Assembly: GCA_034401795.1 (NCBI GenBank)
Contig: CM067370.1
Coordinates: 107,655,387 to 107,719,386 of the forward strand
DNA: 64,000 bases
DNA from: Chaetoderma sp. LZ-2023a
Lineage: Eukaryota; Mollusca; Caudofoveata; Chaetodermatida; Chaetodermatidae
Direction: 5' to 3'
Shown here: positions 8,726-18,465 of the stretch, in pieces
Layout: each line of letters begins with the position of its first letter
Position numbering within the stretch: position 1 is the first letter of the stretch
Position numbers and translations under genes: made by a program
The notes under the pieces: model-generated
Told to the model about the DNA's origin: nothing
The model's input: the letters and a program-made list of their open reading frames with translations, nothing else
Databases searched by the model: none

Positions 8726-9109
8726 ATTGGAACATGCGACACAACGAAATTTGGAGACCTAAGTCTTTTAACTATGGATAATAAAGAATGATACAACCTG
8801 GTTATCTTCGGTGGTATTCTCCATAGTCCTTAGTTAATCCTTTCACGAACACACAAACTATCACAGATTAAAGACTTAGATTTTCTTTCACAAAAAACCA
8901 CTAAAATCCTTAATGCAGAAAGCATGTATTGCTCTTGTTGCTATGCAAACAAGAATGAGCTCTATGGTAAACGGGTACTCGGCAGTTGGGAGCCGAGTAC
9001 CCGGTTCCCAGGAGTCAGTAAAGCTTTCTAAGTCTATAATCCTAGAGCCGCTGTCAGGGCCAGCTGTATATCAGAAGTAACAGAATGGTGAGTATTGATC
9101 GAAGGAGAA
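8726..9109 (-). mobile_element. 5' terminal part of DIRS copy 0, displaced by copy A
   Basis: It starts ATTGGAACATGCGAC, exactly the sequence that follows AGAA in an uninterrupted DIRS leader (compare 8346). It continues through a full right terminal repeat (8940-9097) and ends at GAAGGAGAA at 9109, followed by unrelated TTACCATATC. With copy A's own end it looks like a roughly 380-bp tandem repeat, but it is better explained as the outer element resuming after the nested insertion. Confidence 0.92.
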
Positions 9110-12100
9110 TTACCATATCATGGCCTTATGGTTGTAGAATGTGAGACAACCTAATACATTAGGCTGTGACACTGCTTGGGTCGGAAGGGGCTGATGGGGG
9201 AGGGGCAAAATGTCAACTGAATTTGTTATGTGAGTAGCGGCGACAGCAGAGTGAAATCTACACAATGTAACGTGAACAAGATCAAGGTAAGAGATGAATT
9301 GCCCATATCTCATTTTAATGGGAAAAAATTTTAAATTTATAAAGGAAAGCTGGTGCATATTTTAGAATTAGTTTGCTTTTGCTGCCCTGGTGAGTTGGGC
9401 AGCAACAGCTTTCAGTCAAATCAAAGTACTTGAAATTGGTTTCAAAACATTCACCAGGTTAGTGGTATCTATGCTTACCATGAAATTTGGTATTCAGGAT
9501 TCAAAGTATATAAACTGATCCCAACACGCGCAAATCATCGACGGAGCTTATGTAGATAGGCGGGGCATAGCTAAAAGTAGATCCATCCATTAGAAAATCA
9601 AAATTTCTGCTTTGTCCTTCCTTTTGTCAATTCCAGTTTTTACTATGTTTAACCCATTCGTGACAAGTCCTGAAAACAATGTGGCATGGCAAATTATGGT
9701 TGTAGCCTAATTTCTCAATCCGAAAGAAAATTACATTTTAGTATGATGACTTTGAATTAATTATACCTACCTACCTTGTCTCTTTGAGTCCATTCATTAT
9801 CCCCATACCTACCTTGTCTCCTTGAGTCCATTCATTATCTCCATGTTTTGAAAAAATGGGTATATAATTGCCTCCATCCACTTATCTGTACGTCCATCAT
9901 GCTATCTCCTCCCAAACAGTTGGGTCGATTTCAACCAAATTTGGTACGGCGGTTACCCATATAATTGCGCTTTGCAAGACAACATTTAGATTTGGCCCTG
10001 CCCACTGGAGGTCAGGGGGTGGGGTCCAAAGTTCAAATATCCAAAAAAAATGTCTGTCATACTTTACTCCCAAGCTGTTGTGTGGAATTCAAAGAAATTT
10101 GGTGTGGGTTGCCCATATAATTGTGGATTGCCTGACATTTATTTCTTTGGGTTGGAGAAGGGGTTAAAAGGTCAAGAAATTTATTGTAAGCAGAGATTGG
10201 AGTCTTCCAGATTTATCTAGATTTCTGGATTTTTCATAGATCACTCTCGCACACCAGTTGACACCCTCTCCATGAATTGAAATTAAGCCAAATGAGCCAC
10301 TACGTTCAGATAGGACTAGTGATTACTAGATTCTACTTTAGCCCTTCAAATTTTCTTTACAGACCAAGGGGAGACTATTTTTGAAATTTTACAACTGGAA
10401 TGACTGGCTCAATTACCGAGCATTCTAGTGATAAATTTTCAAAAATTCTTGCTCTGCTAATCAACATTTCTTAAGATCACAGCAGAGGCATTCTTTGGCC
10501 ACCATGACCATTAAATGGTTGACAAATGAAATTGTTACCATTGGGCTGGTCATTGTACTAAACCTGGTCAATTTCTACTAGCCTCTGGCTCATGTTAATT
10601 TTAACTCCTGCTCTCACAGATCACTTCCTCTGATGACATCCAGATTTTTCACAACAATCCACTCCAGTCTCTGTGTAATGAAACTACTTCAAACAAATTT
10701 GGTATGTGATTATGGAGTGCAGATAATACGCCCCCAGGGATAGGATGAGTAAAGAGGTCAAAGTGGTGAGCATGGGGATTTGCTATAATGCGTCATCGAC
10801 CAAGCAATCTAGTTATCACTTACCATCATTGTCGAAGACTTGATGCTTGATAAATAACATTATGAACAGGGATTGTAAACCACCGCTAAAATTTTAAACA
10901 AATCGGATCAGTAGTTTTTTAGATGCAATACCGGACGCATGCACACACATAATACCCTCTTTCCCCTTAGGGCAAGGGTAATAACAGGGTTCATACACCT
11001 TCAGCAGAATTAAATACCATACCTTTTCCAGACTTTTTCCATACTCAATTTCAAATTTTCCAGACCTCATTTTGGGACTTTCAATCAGACAAAAAACAAA
11101 CACAGTTACTAAGTTCATCATATATAAACTTTATAAAACAAGAATATCAAAACACAGCATGCACACTTTTGCCTATGGAACTTAAGCAACCACAGTAGTG
11201 GAAGACTCGAACACAATAACAAACTGCATATATAAATAATTGTCACAAGAATGTCAAAGCACAGCGCACACACACAGATATGAATTTCATTACAGCAGCA
11301 CATTTTAAGCAGCAATAGTTTCCAGTCAAATTATTTTCAAAATATTCAACAGCCATCCTATCAAAACAGACTATTAAAAGATCATAGGAGTTATCTTAAT
11401 CTAATATAGACAGAAATATCAACATACACACAAACACACACAGCGTGTCACACATACACAGGATTTCTCATTATAAAGGAACTTTTTGAGGGTATTTAGC
11501 CCTAAAATCTACATTGGGAACAGTATATTGTCTATGAGTGGCTCTGGGAACCGTATATTGTCTAGGAGTGGCTCAGTGTTTTTCAGGATGCAAACCAGAT
11601 ATGAATTTCATTACAGCAGTACATTTTTTGTTGAATATTTTGAGCAAATGTTTTGTGAAATCCGCTAAGGCTGATTCTGAGCAAATCTCTAAGAGTTAGC
11701 AAATTTCTTTTGCTTAAAGGTCTTGTGAGGACTTGCGGTCGATAACGAGTTTTAATTAATTTTATGATCTACTACACTATTTAAACACAATAGAGTCACT
11801 TTGGAGTGAGAAAAATATGTTAGGCAGCCCAAATAACGAGATTAAATGACGCCTCAACCTGAATCAAATCACCACTGGCTGTGACATCACACCGGGAACG
11901 GCGCTGTGAGCTGGGTCAATATTTTTCTGTCTGCAGTACAAAGGTAACATATTTTAAAACGTGCGTTTAACAGGATAGACTTCACCTACCATAACATAAA
12001 TTATGTCAGGTTGAAGCTAAGTCTTCAAGAAATTAAAAAAAATCATGATTTTTTAAAATCTATTATGATATTTAATCATTTTTAATGGTTTCATGGATAG

Positions 12101-12551
12101 CTATATTCGCATAATAATAGGCCTATAACTACGTTAAACCATGGGCAGTGCTGAAAATCGGAAATATTTCAATGCATGTGACAAATGCTCTGTAGTCTAT
12201 AGTAGGCCTAATTGTGGATCCATTACCATTCTTGAAAGGACTGGGTGTACTATGTACTGTCTGGGATGGATGGTGTACTATGTACTGTCTGGGATGGATG
12301 GATGTGAGCGTGATGATCGAAATTGGTGGGAGAGGTTGACGATGGCTATAATTGTACTATTATTCAAATCTAAATGTATAGGCTACAGAGTGCAGTTACA
12401 ACTTTTTCTGAAGATTACGAATCTACAATAAGTGTGTCAGTGTGTCCTATGTGAAATTTCCTGTGATTAATGATTAGAATGTAATTGTTTACCTATAAGC
12501 TTTTGGCAATGTGTTTGTATAATAATAATGTAGAGGCATGTACGGGTCAAC
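9110..12551. other. Flanking repeat-rich DNA, no gene supported
   Basis: No credible gene is seen. Contents: a hairpin-bearing repeat with TGCTGCCC/GGGCAGCA at 9370-9457; a 38-bp direct tandem pair (TACCTTGTCTC units) at about 9767-9842; a dispersed repeat with two diverged units at about 9869-10040 and 10050-10170; a degraded foldback repeat at 10364-10450; CA-rich microsatellite sequence at about 11430-11460; a 30-36-bp pair at about 11516-11575; and another pair (TGTACTATGTACTGTCTGGG) at about 12244-12300. The small ORFs lack recognisable features. Confidence 0.6.
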
Positions 12552-12819
12552 ACTGGGCCACCTCTGGACTATCCCTGTTGGCTAGACAAGGGATAACTGA
12601 TGCCAAAGCTGACTTGTATCCAGCAATTGTGACGGGAGCTAGTCCTGTAAAGAACAGCTCACAGAGAAAGTCTGCTATTTGCTGAATAGTGGATTGAAAG
12701 GTATCAATACCCTTTTCTTCACACCAGTCTGCAAATCTGTTAACCTTGTTGTTATATGACTTGAAGGTTGACCTCCTTCTCGCAGCCGCGATGAAATCAG
12801 CAGCCTGTCGAGAAAAGCC
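12552..12819 (-). pseudogene. Truncated tyrosine recombinase, copy B
   Basis: Only the N-terminal core-binding part of YR (about 89 residues, ending ...SPEVAQ) survives before the duplication breakpoint. The catalytic Arg, H-x-x-R, QWH and Tyr boxes are absent. The frame stops right after the breakpoint. Confidence 0.9.
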
Positions 12820-14984
12820 TTCCGACGTGGAACGTTGTTTGACAACATCCACGCAGTCAATTTGAACATTTCGGGACGCTCGTGTAGGAAGCGTCCCTTG
12901 GCCTGGGAGATTATGTTCGGAATCTCGGGCAACTGCACAGGATTTTCCACCAGCAGATCTAGAAGATCCGTGAACCACGCCCTGCTCGGCCAATACGGCG
13001 CTATTAGCAGGACCAGACACGGTTCCTCCCTGACCTTCACCAATACCTTCGGTAGAAGAATGGTGGGTGGATACGCGTAAGCGTGCATCCCTCTCCAGCT
13101 TATCGCCAGAGCGTCTGTATCGACGGCATTTGGATCTGGAATCGGCGAGACATATGTCATGATTTGAGCATTTTCCTTTGTGGCGAACAAGTCCACGTTG
13201 GGTTTGCCCCAATGCTCGAAGATCCGTCGCAGAACTGGAGGGTTGAGGGACCATTCTGTTGGCAGGATTCTCTGTCTGCGAGACAAAGCATCCGCCAGAA
13301 TGTTCAATCGGCCAGGAATATGAGCTGCTTTCAAAACAACCGAGTAATTCCTGCACCATTGAATCAAGTGCCACACCCTGATGCACAGGGTGGGCGACCT
13401 GGTCCCTCCTTGGCGATTTATATATGATACTACTGTCGAATTGTCCGACCGTATCAATATCACCTTGCCCCTGATCATCGGAAGGAACTCTTCCAACGCC
13501 AGTTCCACTGTCATCATTTCCAACAGATTGATATGCAGCTGACTCTCCGGGAGAGTCCATGTGCCCGAGACCTGGTGTTCTCCCAGGCAGGCACCCCACC
13601 CTTCCAGCGATGCATCCGTGTAAACGGACAGCTGGGGGTGGGGTAGGTGCAGCGAAACCCCTATTAGGAGATTCTGACGCTGTTTCCACCATCGAAGATG
13701 CGATATTATCGGCTCCAAAACTGGCACCAGTTTTGACAGCGGTTCTGTTCTCTGTTTCCACAGAGACATCAGATACAACTGGATAGGTCTTCGCATTAGA
13801 GCAGCGTACGGGATAACCTGCTCCATGGAGACCATCATGCCCAGCATCTGTAGGAACCGCCTTGCCTGAATGTGGTTTCCCACTCGAAAACTCCCGAGGA
13901 TGGCTAACAGAGACACCACTCTGGGCTCTGACGGGTAAACCCTGCCCTCCTCGAGGTCGAATCGCATCCCCAAATAAACGAAATGTTGAGTGGGTGTCAA
14001 CTCGGATTTCTCCTCGTTGACTATCCAGCCTAGATCTGAAAGTAACTTCAGAGTCAGAGCAGTATCCACGTTCAACCTGGCTGCCGAGTCTGCCTTGAGC
14101 AGCCAGTCGTCTATGTAGGTGTGTAGCGCCACGTTCTCTTTTCTGAGAAACGCTGTCACCGCAAGGACCACTCTTGTGAAAACCCTCGGAGCTGTCGACA
14201 GGCCAAACGGGAGAACTGTAAACTCCCATACTTGATTCTGAAACGCAAATCTCAGAAACCTGTGCCAACTCCGATTGATCGGAATGTGGAAATATGCATC
14301 TTTCAGATCGATCGATACACACCACATTCCTTTCCTCAATCCCGCCATTACCGACCTCGGTGTTTCCATCTGGAACCGAGGCGTATGGATAAACCAATTT
14401 AATGGCCTGAGATTGAGTATGGGTCTCCATCCCCCCGTGCTCTTGGGGACAAGGAACATGTTTGAATAGAAGCCTGGAGTGTTCCGGTTTGCTGGTTTTA
14501 TTGCTCCCTTCAGAAGCAAACCCGACACTTCCTTTTGAACGGCTTCTAACTTGTCTGGCTCCCTTGGTACGGGTGTCCAGACTGGTGCCAAAGACAGATT
14601 TTGTGGCGGAAAGTCCCACCAGTCCGGCATGTAACCCTGGGATAACCATCCCAGGACCAGACTGTCTGACGTCACACCTCGCCAAACCTCGACGAAACGC
14701 ATGAGCCTTCCACCCACCATAGACGCCTCGACGTCTAACGGGGTTGTCCGGCTCGCAGTCCGCCCCCCCCCCTTTCTTAACGAGAGAGAGTGAGAACCAT
14801 TTCGTTCTAGGTACGACGGGTATAACTGGCACCGCTGTTCCTGTCGCACAGGTGCGGTCCAGGCGGATATGAAGGGAGCTTGCGTACCCTCAGGTACGCT
14901 TCGGCCCCTTCTGTCCGCCCTTTGAGGCCTTACCCTTACCCTTCCCCTTGCCCTTACCACCTCTAGGGCGGTCAGGAGCAACAT
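12675..14984 (-). CDS. DIRS reverse transcriptase / RNase H polyprotein, copy B
   Basis: A 769-residue frame identical in translation to 3316-5625, with the RT Asp residues (DLKDAYF, YIDD) and all four RNase H acidic residues. It is intact as a frame, but the element around it has lost its recombinase and left end. It is present because of the tandem duplication. Confidence 0.93.
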   Translation of the reverse strand: MLLLTALEVVRARGRVRVRPQRADRRGRSVPEGTQAPFISAWTAPVRQEQRCQLYPSYLERNGSHSLSLRKGGGRTASRTTPLDVEASMVGGRLMRFVEVWRGVTSDSLVLGWLSQGYMPDWWDFPPQNLSLAPVWTPVPREPDKLEAVQKEVSGLLLKGAIKPANRNTPGFYSNMFLVPKSTGGWRPILNLRPLNWFIHTPRFQMETPRSVMAGLRKGMWCVSIDLKDAYFHIPINRSWHRFLRFAFQNQVWEFTVLPFGLSTAPRVFTRVVLAVTAFLRKENVALHTYIDDWLLKADSAARLNVDTALTLKLLSDLGWIVNEEKSELTPTQHFVYLGMRFDLEEGRVYPSEPRVVSLLAILGSFRVGNHIQARRFLQMLGMMVSMEQVIPYAALMRRPIQLYLMSLWKQRTEPLSKLVPVLEPIISHLRWWKQRQNLLIGVSLHLPHPQLSVYTDASLEGWGACLGEHQVSGTWTLPESQLHINLLEMMTVELALEEFLPMIRGKVILIRSDNSTVVSYINRQGGTRSPTLCIRVWHLIQWCRNYSVVLKAAHIPGRLNILADALSRRQRILPTEWSLNPPVLRRIFEHWGKPNVDLFATKENAQIMTYVSPIPDPNAVDTDALAISWRGMHAYAYPPTILLPKVLVKVREEPCLVLLIAPYWPSRAWFTDLLDLLVENPVQLPEIPNIISQAKGRFLHERPEMFKLTAWMLSNNVPRRKAFLDRLLISSRLREGGQPSSHITTRLTDLQTGVKKRVLIPFNPLFSK

Positions 14985-16350
14985 TGGGGAGGGTAGGCGC
15001 CTCTACAGCCTTCCTGGGTTTCTTCGCCGGCGGCGGCTCCGAGAACCCAGCCGAAACAGACGTCGCAATAGGCCTGGCTTTCGCCTTGCTCTTATGCTTT
15101 TTCTGTTTCTTTGAAGGCTGTCCCGTTAGCGGCTTGCCCACAGCCCCTAGTGCGTGCGCTTGCCGCACCAGCTCTAGCTGTAGATTTACCGCTAACCGAT
15201 TCTGCGCAATACTGGCGGTGTCCTCTAAGATGGCCCGCGCTTGGCCACCAAAGATGCTAGGCCCTGTCAGGGGCGTCCCAAGAAGACGCTCCCTGACTGC
15301 CGTAGCCGGACGCATATGGTCAATGACCATTTGCCTCCTGGACTTCGTCACACGCGCTTGCACCCTTGCCAATGCGTCCATTGACAGCACCAAGCCGTCA
15401 TTAACGCACGATAGCGCCACAGGTGGCACAGGGTGGCCTGCCCCCGCTTCAGCCCACACCGACTGAAGTAGACGATAGGAGTGATTGACAGCGCTCATGG
15501 CTGCCCTCACACCCTCATTGCATAGGGCCAGGACTTCTTCCTGGTGTACCTGGGCCTTATCCACTAGTGCCGGACCGGGACCACCCGACCCGGCACTCTG
15601 GACGCCCAGTACCCATCGGTCATCCTCCGTGACCGACGGGACTACACCATACCTGTCGTATTCACCCCGCGGAATACGGCACCTTGCCCGCACCTCCCTG
15701 GAGGCCGCAGGGAGCTGACCCTTGGTCATTAGTTGTTTACTATAAATAGCATCCAACAAATCAATGAACCGTGGATCCAGTCCCACTGACTGGATCCGGG
15801 CCGCGGGCAAAATCCCCGTCCTAATCGACGCAACCGACGGACGGGGCGCATCTTCATCGGCCATGGCCGAAACCACAGACGGGTCAACTCTGGCTAGCCA
15901 CGCCAGAGCATCAGACCTATCTAACTCCGAAGAACATACCCCCGCAAACACGTCACCCGTTGACATGCTTACGGGTCTGCCAGCCATGGCCTCCCGGCCA
16001 GGAGCCACGGCTGACACGCCAGGCACTCCGCTACCACATGGTTCCGCCGCCACCCCATGAAACACTCCGGTCCATGGGGTAGGTCCGCACGGAAAACCGT
16101 ACGGACCCGTAACCATCGCGGAACCATAGCCGGCCACGGGCGCCAACGGCACCCCATGTCCGGCTGCCGGACCAGGCGAGATAGGTGAGTACCACGCCTG
16201 GCCCGGCACACCGGTTCCCCTGACGGCTGGTGACAAACCAAGCCGCGCGGAACCGGTGCACGGTAACGGATTGGCCTCAGCCGCAGGCGGAGCCGCTGAC
16301 CTGGCTTGCGCCAAACCAGACAAATGGAGGCCGTTCCGTCCAGGACGGAA
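14890..16350 (-). CDS. DIRS Gag, C-terminal frame, copy B
   Basis: Identical in translation to the copy A frame at 5531-6991: Gly/Pro-rich start without an early ATG, helical middle, and basic GK-rich tail. It overlaps the RT frame by 95 bp and the N-terminal gag frame by about 380 bp. Confidence 0.73.
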   Translation of the reverse strand, partial: FRPGRNGLHLSGLAQARSAAPPAAEANPLPCTGSARLGLSPAVRGTGVPGQAWYSPISPGPAAGHGVPLAPVAGYGSAMVTGPYGFPCGPTPWTGVFHGVAAEPCGSGVPGVSAVAPGREAMAGRPVSMSTGDVFAGVCSSELDRSDALAWLARVDPSVVSAMADEDAPRPSVASIRTGILPAARIQSVGLDPRFIDLLDAIYSKQLMTKGQLPAASREVRARCRIPRGEYDRYGVVPSVTEDDRWVLGVQSAGSGGPGPALVDKAQVHQEEVLALCNEGVRAAMSAVNHSYRLLQSVWAEAGAGHPVPPVALSCVNDGLVLSMDALARVQARVTKSRRQMVIDHMRPATAVRERLLGTPLTGPSIFGGQARAILEDTASIAQNRLAVNLQLELVRQAHALGAVGKPLTGQPSKKQKKHKSKAKARPIATSVSAGFSEPPPAKKPRKAVEAPTLPNVAPDRPRGGKGKGKGKGKASKGGQKGPKRT

Positions 16351-17012
16351 TCAACCTCCATATTCTCCACCTGCGGCTTCGCGGGCCGCAACAACCTCTC
16401 CTCCTCGTCTTCAGACTCCGAAGAGCCGTCACTAGACGAGTCAACCGTGGAGCCGTCCTGGCGGACGGCTCCCACACCTGACGGACCGGCCACCGCTACT
16501 GGACCACCCGGAGGTGGCCGCAGAGAGACAGAACCCGTCTGGCCGAAGCCAGACGGACCCGCCAGGGGGCCGTACGAGACGGCCCCCTCGGTAACCAGTC
16601 CAGAATCCTGTCCGAAGACAGGATCCGTACCAGGCATGGGGAGAAACTGCCCCCCAACCTTTGGTAGCAGGGACGACACCAGCGTGGGCAGAACGCTATG
16701 CAGAAAACCCTGCATAGCCGGACCAAACCACGCCGGCGGCCCCATCTCCGCCACCTCCAGCTGGGGACGTGGAGCACCCCCACCGGCCGAACCGGGCGCT
16801 CCACGATTTCCTCTCGGACCGCCTGACCCCGCGTCAGACCCAGCCAAGTCCTTCTGGGCAAGGAACTTAACCATCGTTTCGACGGACCACACTGCACAAA
16901 CATTACACCTATGATCTATATTACACAGGGCACACCTAAAACAGACATGGTCCTTGAACATTACACGGACAAACTTATGGCAGTCATCACATGATGGCGG
17001 GGCTGGCTTGGC
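15969..17012 (-). CDS. DIRS Gag, N-terminal frame, copy B
   Basis: Identical to the copy A frame: a Cys/His cluster that starts before the first ATG (16961), a Gly/Pro-rich region and an acidic Ser/Glu run. The same TAG precedes the open frame. The same uncertainty about the start applies. Confidence 0.7.
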   Translation of the reverse strand, partial: AKPAPPSCDDCHKFVRVMFKDHVCFRCALCNIDHRCNVCAVWSVETMVKFLAQKDLAGSDAGSGGPRGNRGAPGSAGGGAPRPQLEVAEMGPPAWFGPAMQGFLHSVLPTLVSSLLPKVGGQFLPMPGTDPVFGQDSGLVTEGAVSYGPLAGPSGFGQTGSVSLRPPPGGPVAVAGPSGVGAVRQDGSTVDSSSDGSSESEDEEERLLRPAKPQVENMEVDSVLDGTASICLVWRKPGQRLRLRLRPIRYRAPVPRGLVCHQPSGEPVCRARRGTHLSRLVRQPDMGCRWRPWPAMVPRWLRVRTVFRADLPHGPECFMGWRRNHVVAECLACQPWLLAGRPWLADP

Positions 17013-18081
17013 CTATAAAATAAGCACAAACCTACAATAAACAAGCGGAACGAGACACGGATGGAAGGCAGACAATTAATTTTCAAATATTTTGACTCAT
17101 AAATTAACCGTAACCTCCCGCACCCCACCCCGCCACGTTACAACAACGATCGCATTGACTATGACAACAAGAACGCGGCGGGCACAACACACCCATAATA
17201 GATCCTACAGGATGTGTAACGGCTCCAGGAATCATATCGCATAGCATGCAGGGTATATTTACTAATCAATATAAATTATACTCCTAACGAACGCAGCACG
17301 ATATGTGAAGAAAACAACAAAATGTATAACAACTGCTGTCTCACACGGTAAAACCGCAGACCACACATCTACTCAAGAATTTTGAAACCACCGATCATTG
17401 CAAACCGATTGTGATCGCACGTAAACTTGATCATTCTAAAGTTTCCGGTACCATTTTTTAGTACGCAGCACCCAGAACACCCGCGAATTAATTAAAAAAA
17501 TTTTCTTCACATAAACATCCGAGCGACCGGGTGTGACGTCACCCGCTCGGATTCTACGGAGAACGACGTCAGCCGATATTCGTGTTAGAAATACCGTAGC
17601 AAACACCTATTTTCATATCTGCCGATCGCCTGTTGGGGTTTAAAGAAGGCGATCGTCTGGCATATATCGTTGCTAGCACACGTCCCAGATTCTATGGGGT
17701 CAGAAATTGGAACATGCGACATAACGAAATTTAGAGACCTAAGTCTTTTAACTATGGATATAAAGAACAATACAACCTGGTTGTCTTGGGCGGTATTCTC
17801 CATAGTCCTTAGTTATCCTTTCAGAACACACAAACTATCACTGATTAAAGACTTAGATTCTTTTAAAAAACACTAAAATCCTTAATGCGAAAAGCATGTA
17901 TTGCACTTGTTGCTATGCAAACAAGAATGAGCTCTATGGTAAACGGGTACTCGGCAGTGGGGAGCCGGGTACCCGGTTCCCAGGAGTCGGTAAAGCTTTC
18001 TAAGTCTATAATCCTAGAGCCGCTGTCAGGGCCAGCTGTATATCAGAAGTAACAGAATGGTGAGTATTGATCGAAGGAGAA

Positions 18082-18465
18082 ATTGGAACATGCGACACAA
18101 CGAAATTTGGAGACCTAAGTCTTTTAACTATGGATAATAAAGAATGATACAACCTGGTTATCTTCGGTGGTATTCTCCATAGTCCTTAGTTAATCCTTTC
18201 ACGAACACACAAACTATCACAGATTAAAGACTTAGATTTTCTTTCACAAAAAACCACTAAAATCCTTAATGCAGAAAGCATGTATTGCTCTTGTTGCTAT
18301 GCAAACAAGAATGAGCTCTATGGTAAACGGGTACTCGGCAGTTGGGAGCCGAGTACCCGGTTCCCAGGAGTCAGTAAAGCTTTCTAAGTCTATAATCCTA
18401 GAGCCGCTGTCAGGGCCAGCTGTATATCAGAAGTAACAGAATGGTGAGTATTGATCGAAGGAGAA
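18082..18465 (-). mobile_element. Duplicated 5' tail of DIRS copy 0
   Basis: The unit 2 counterpart of 8726-9109, with the terminal repeat at about 18296-18453. It ends at GAAGGAGAA followed by TTACCATATC. Confidence 0.9.

Larger units (their letters stand above)
3193..12551. repeat. Tandem segmental duplication, unit 1 (9359 bp)
   Basis: The sequence from ACTGGGCCACC at 3193 to GGGTCAAC at 12551 recurs directly at 12552-21907. Landmarks are offset by 9359 bp up to about 8115 and by 9356 bp beyond. The single difference seen is AAGATGCGCG at about 8118-8127 against ACCCGCG in unit 2. The breakpoints share AC. Unit 1 contains copy A from inside YR rightward, the 5' tail of copy 0, and 3.4 kb of flank. 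Confidence 0.95.
12552..18081 (-). mobile_element. DIRS-like copy B, 3'-truncated by the tandem duplication
   Basis: The same element as copy A from mid-YR to the right terminal repeat, created by the tandem duplication and not by a separate insertion. It lacks the YR catalytic domain, 3' region, ICR and left terminal repeat, so it cannot form a circle by itself. The right terminal repeat is at about 17912-18069 and the leader hairpin at 17517-17553. Confidence 0.95.

Noticed and set aside
8346-9109. Simple tandem duplication of the DIRS end
   Set aside because: The junction at 8725/8726 and the left break at 1624 are exactly explained by insertion of copy A into copy 0.
9868-10167. 99-codon plus-strand ORF
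   Set aside because: Lies across two diverged units of a dispersed repeat; no protein-like conservation between the units.
12552-18081. Copy B as an independent DIRS insertion
   Set aside because: Its flank, truncation point and copy 0 tail are all inherited from the tandem duplication.
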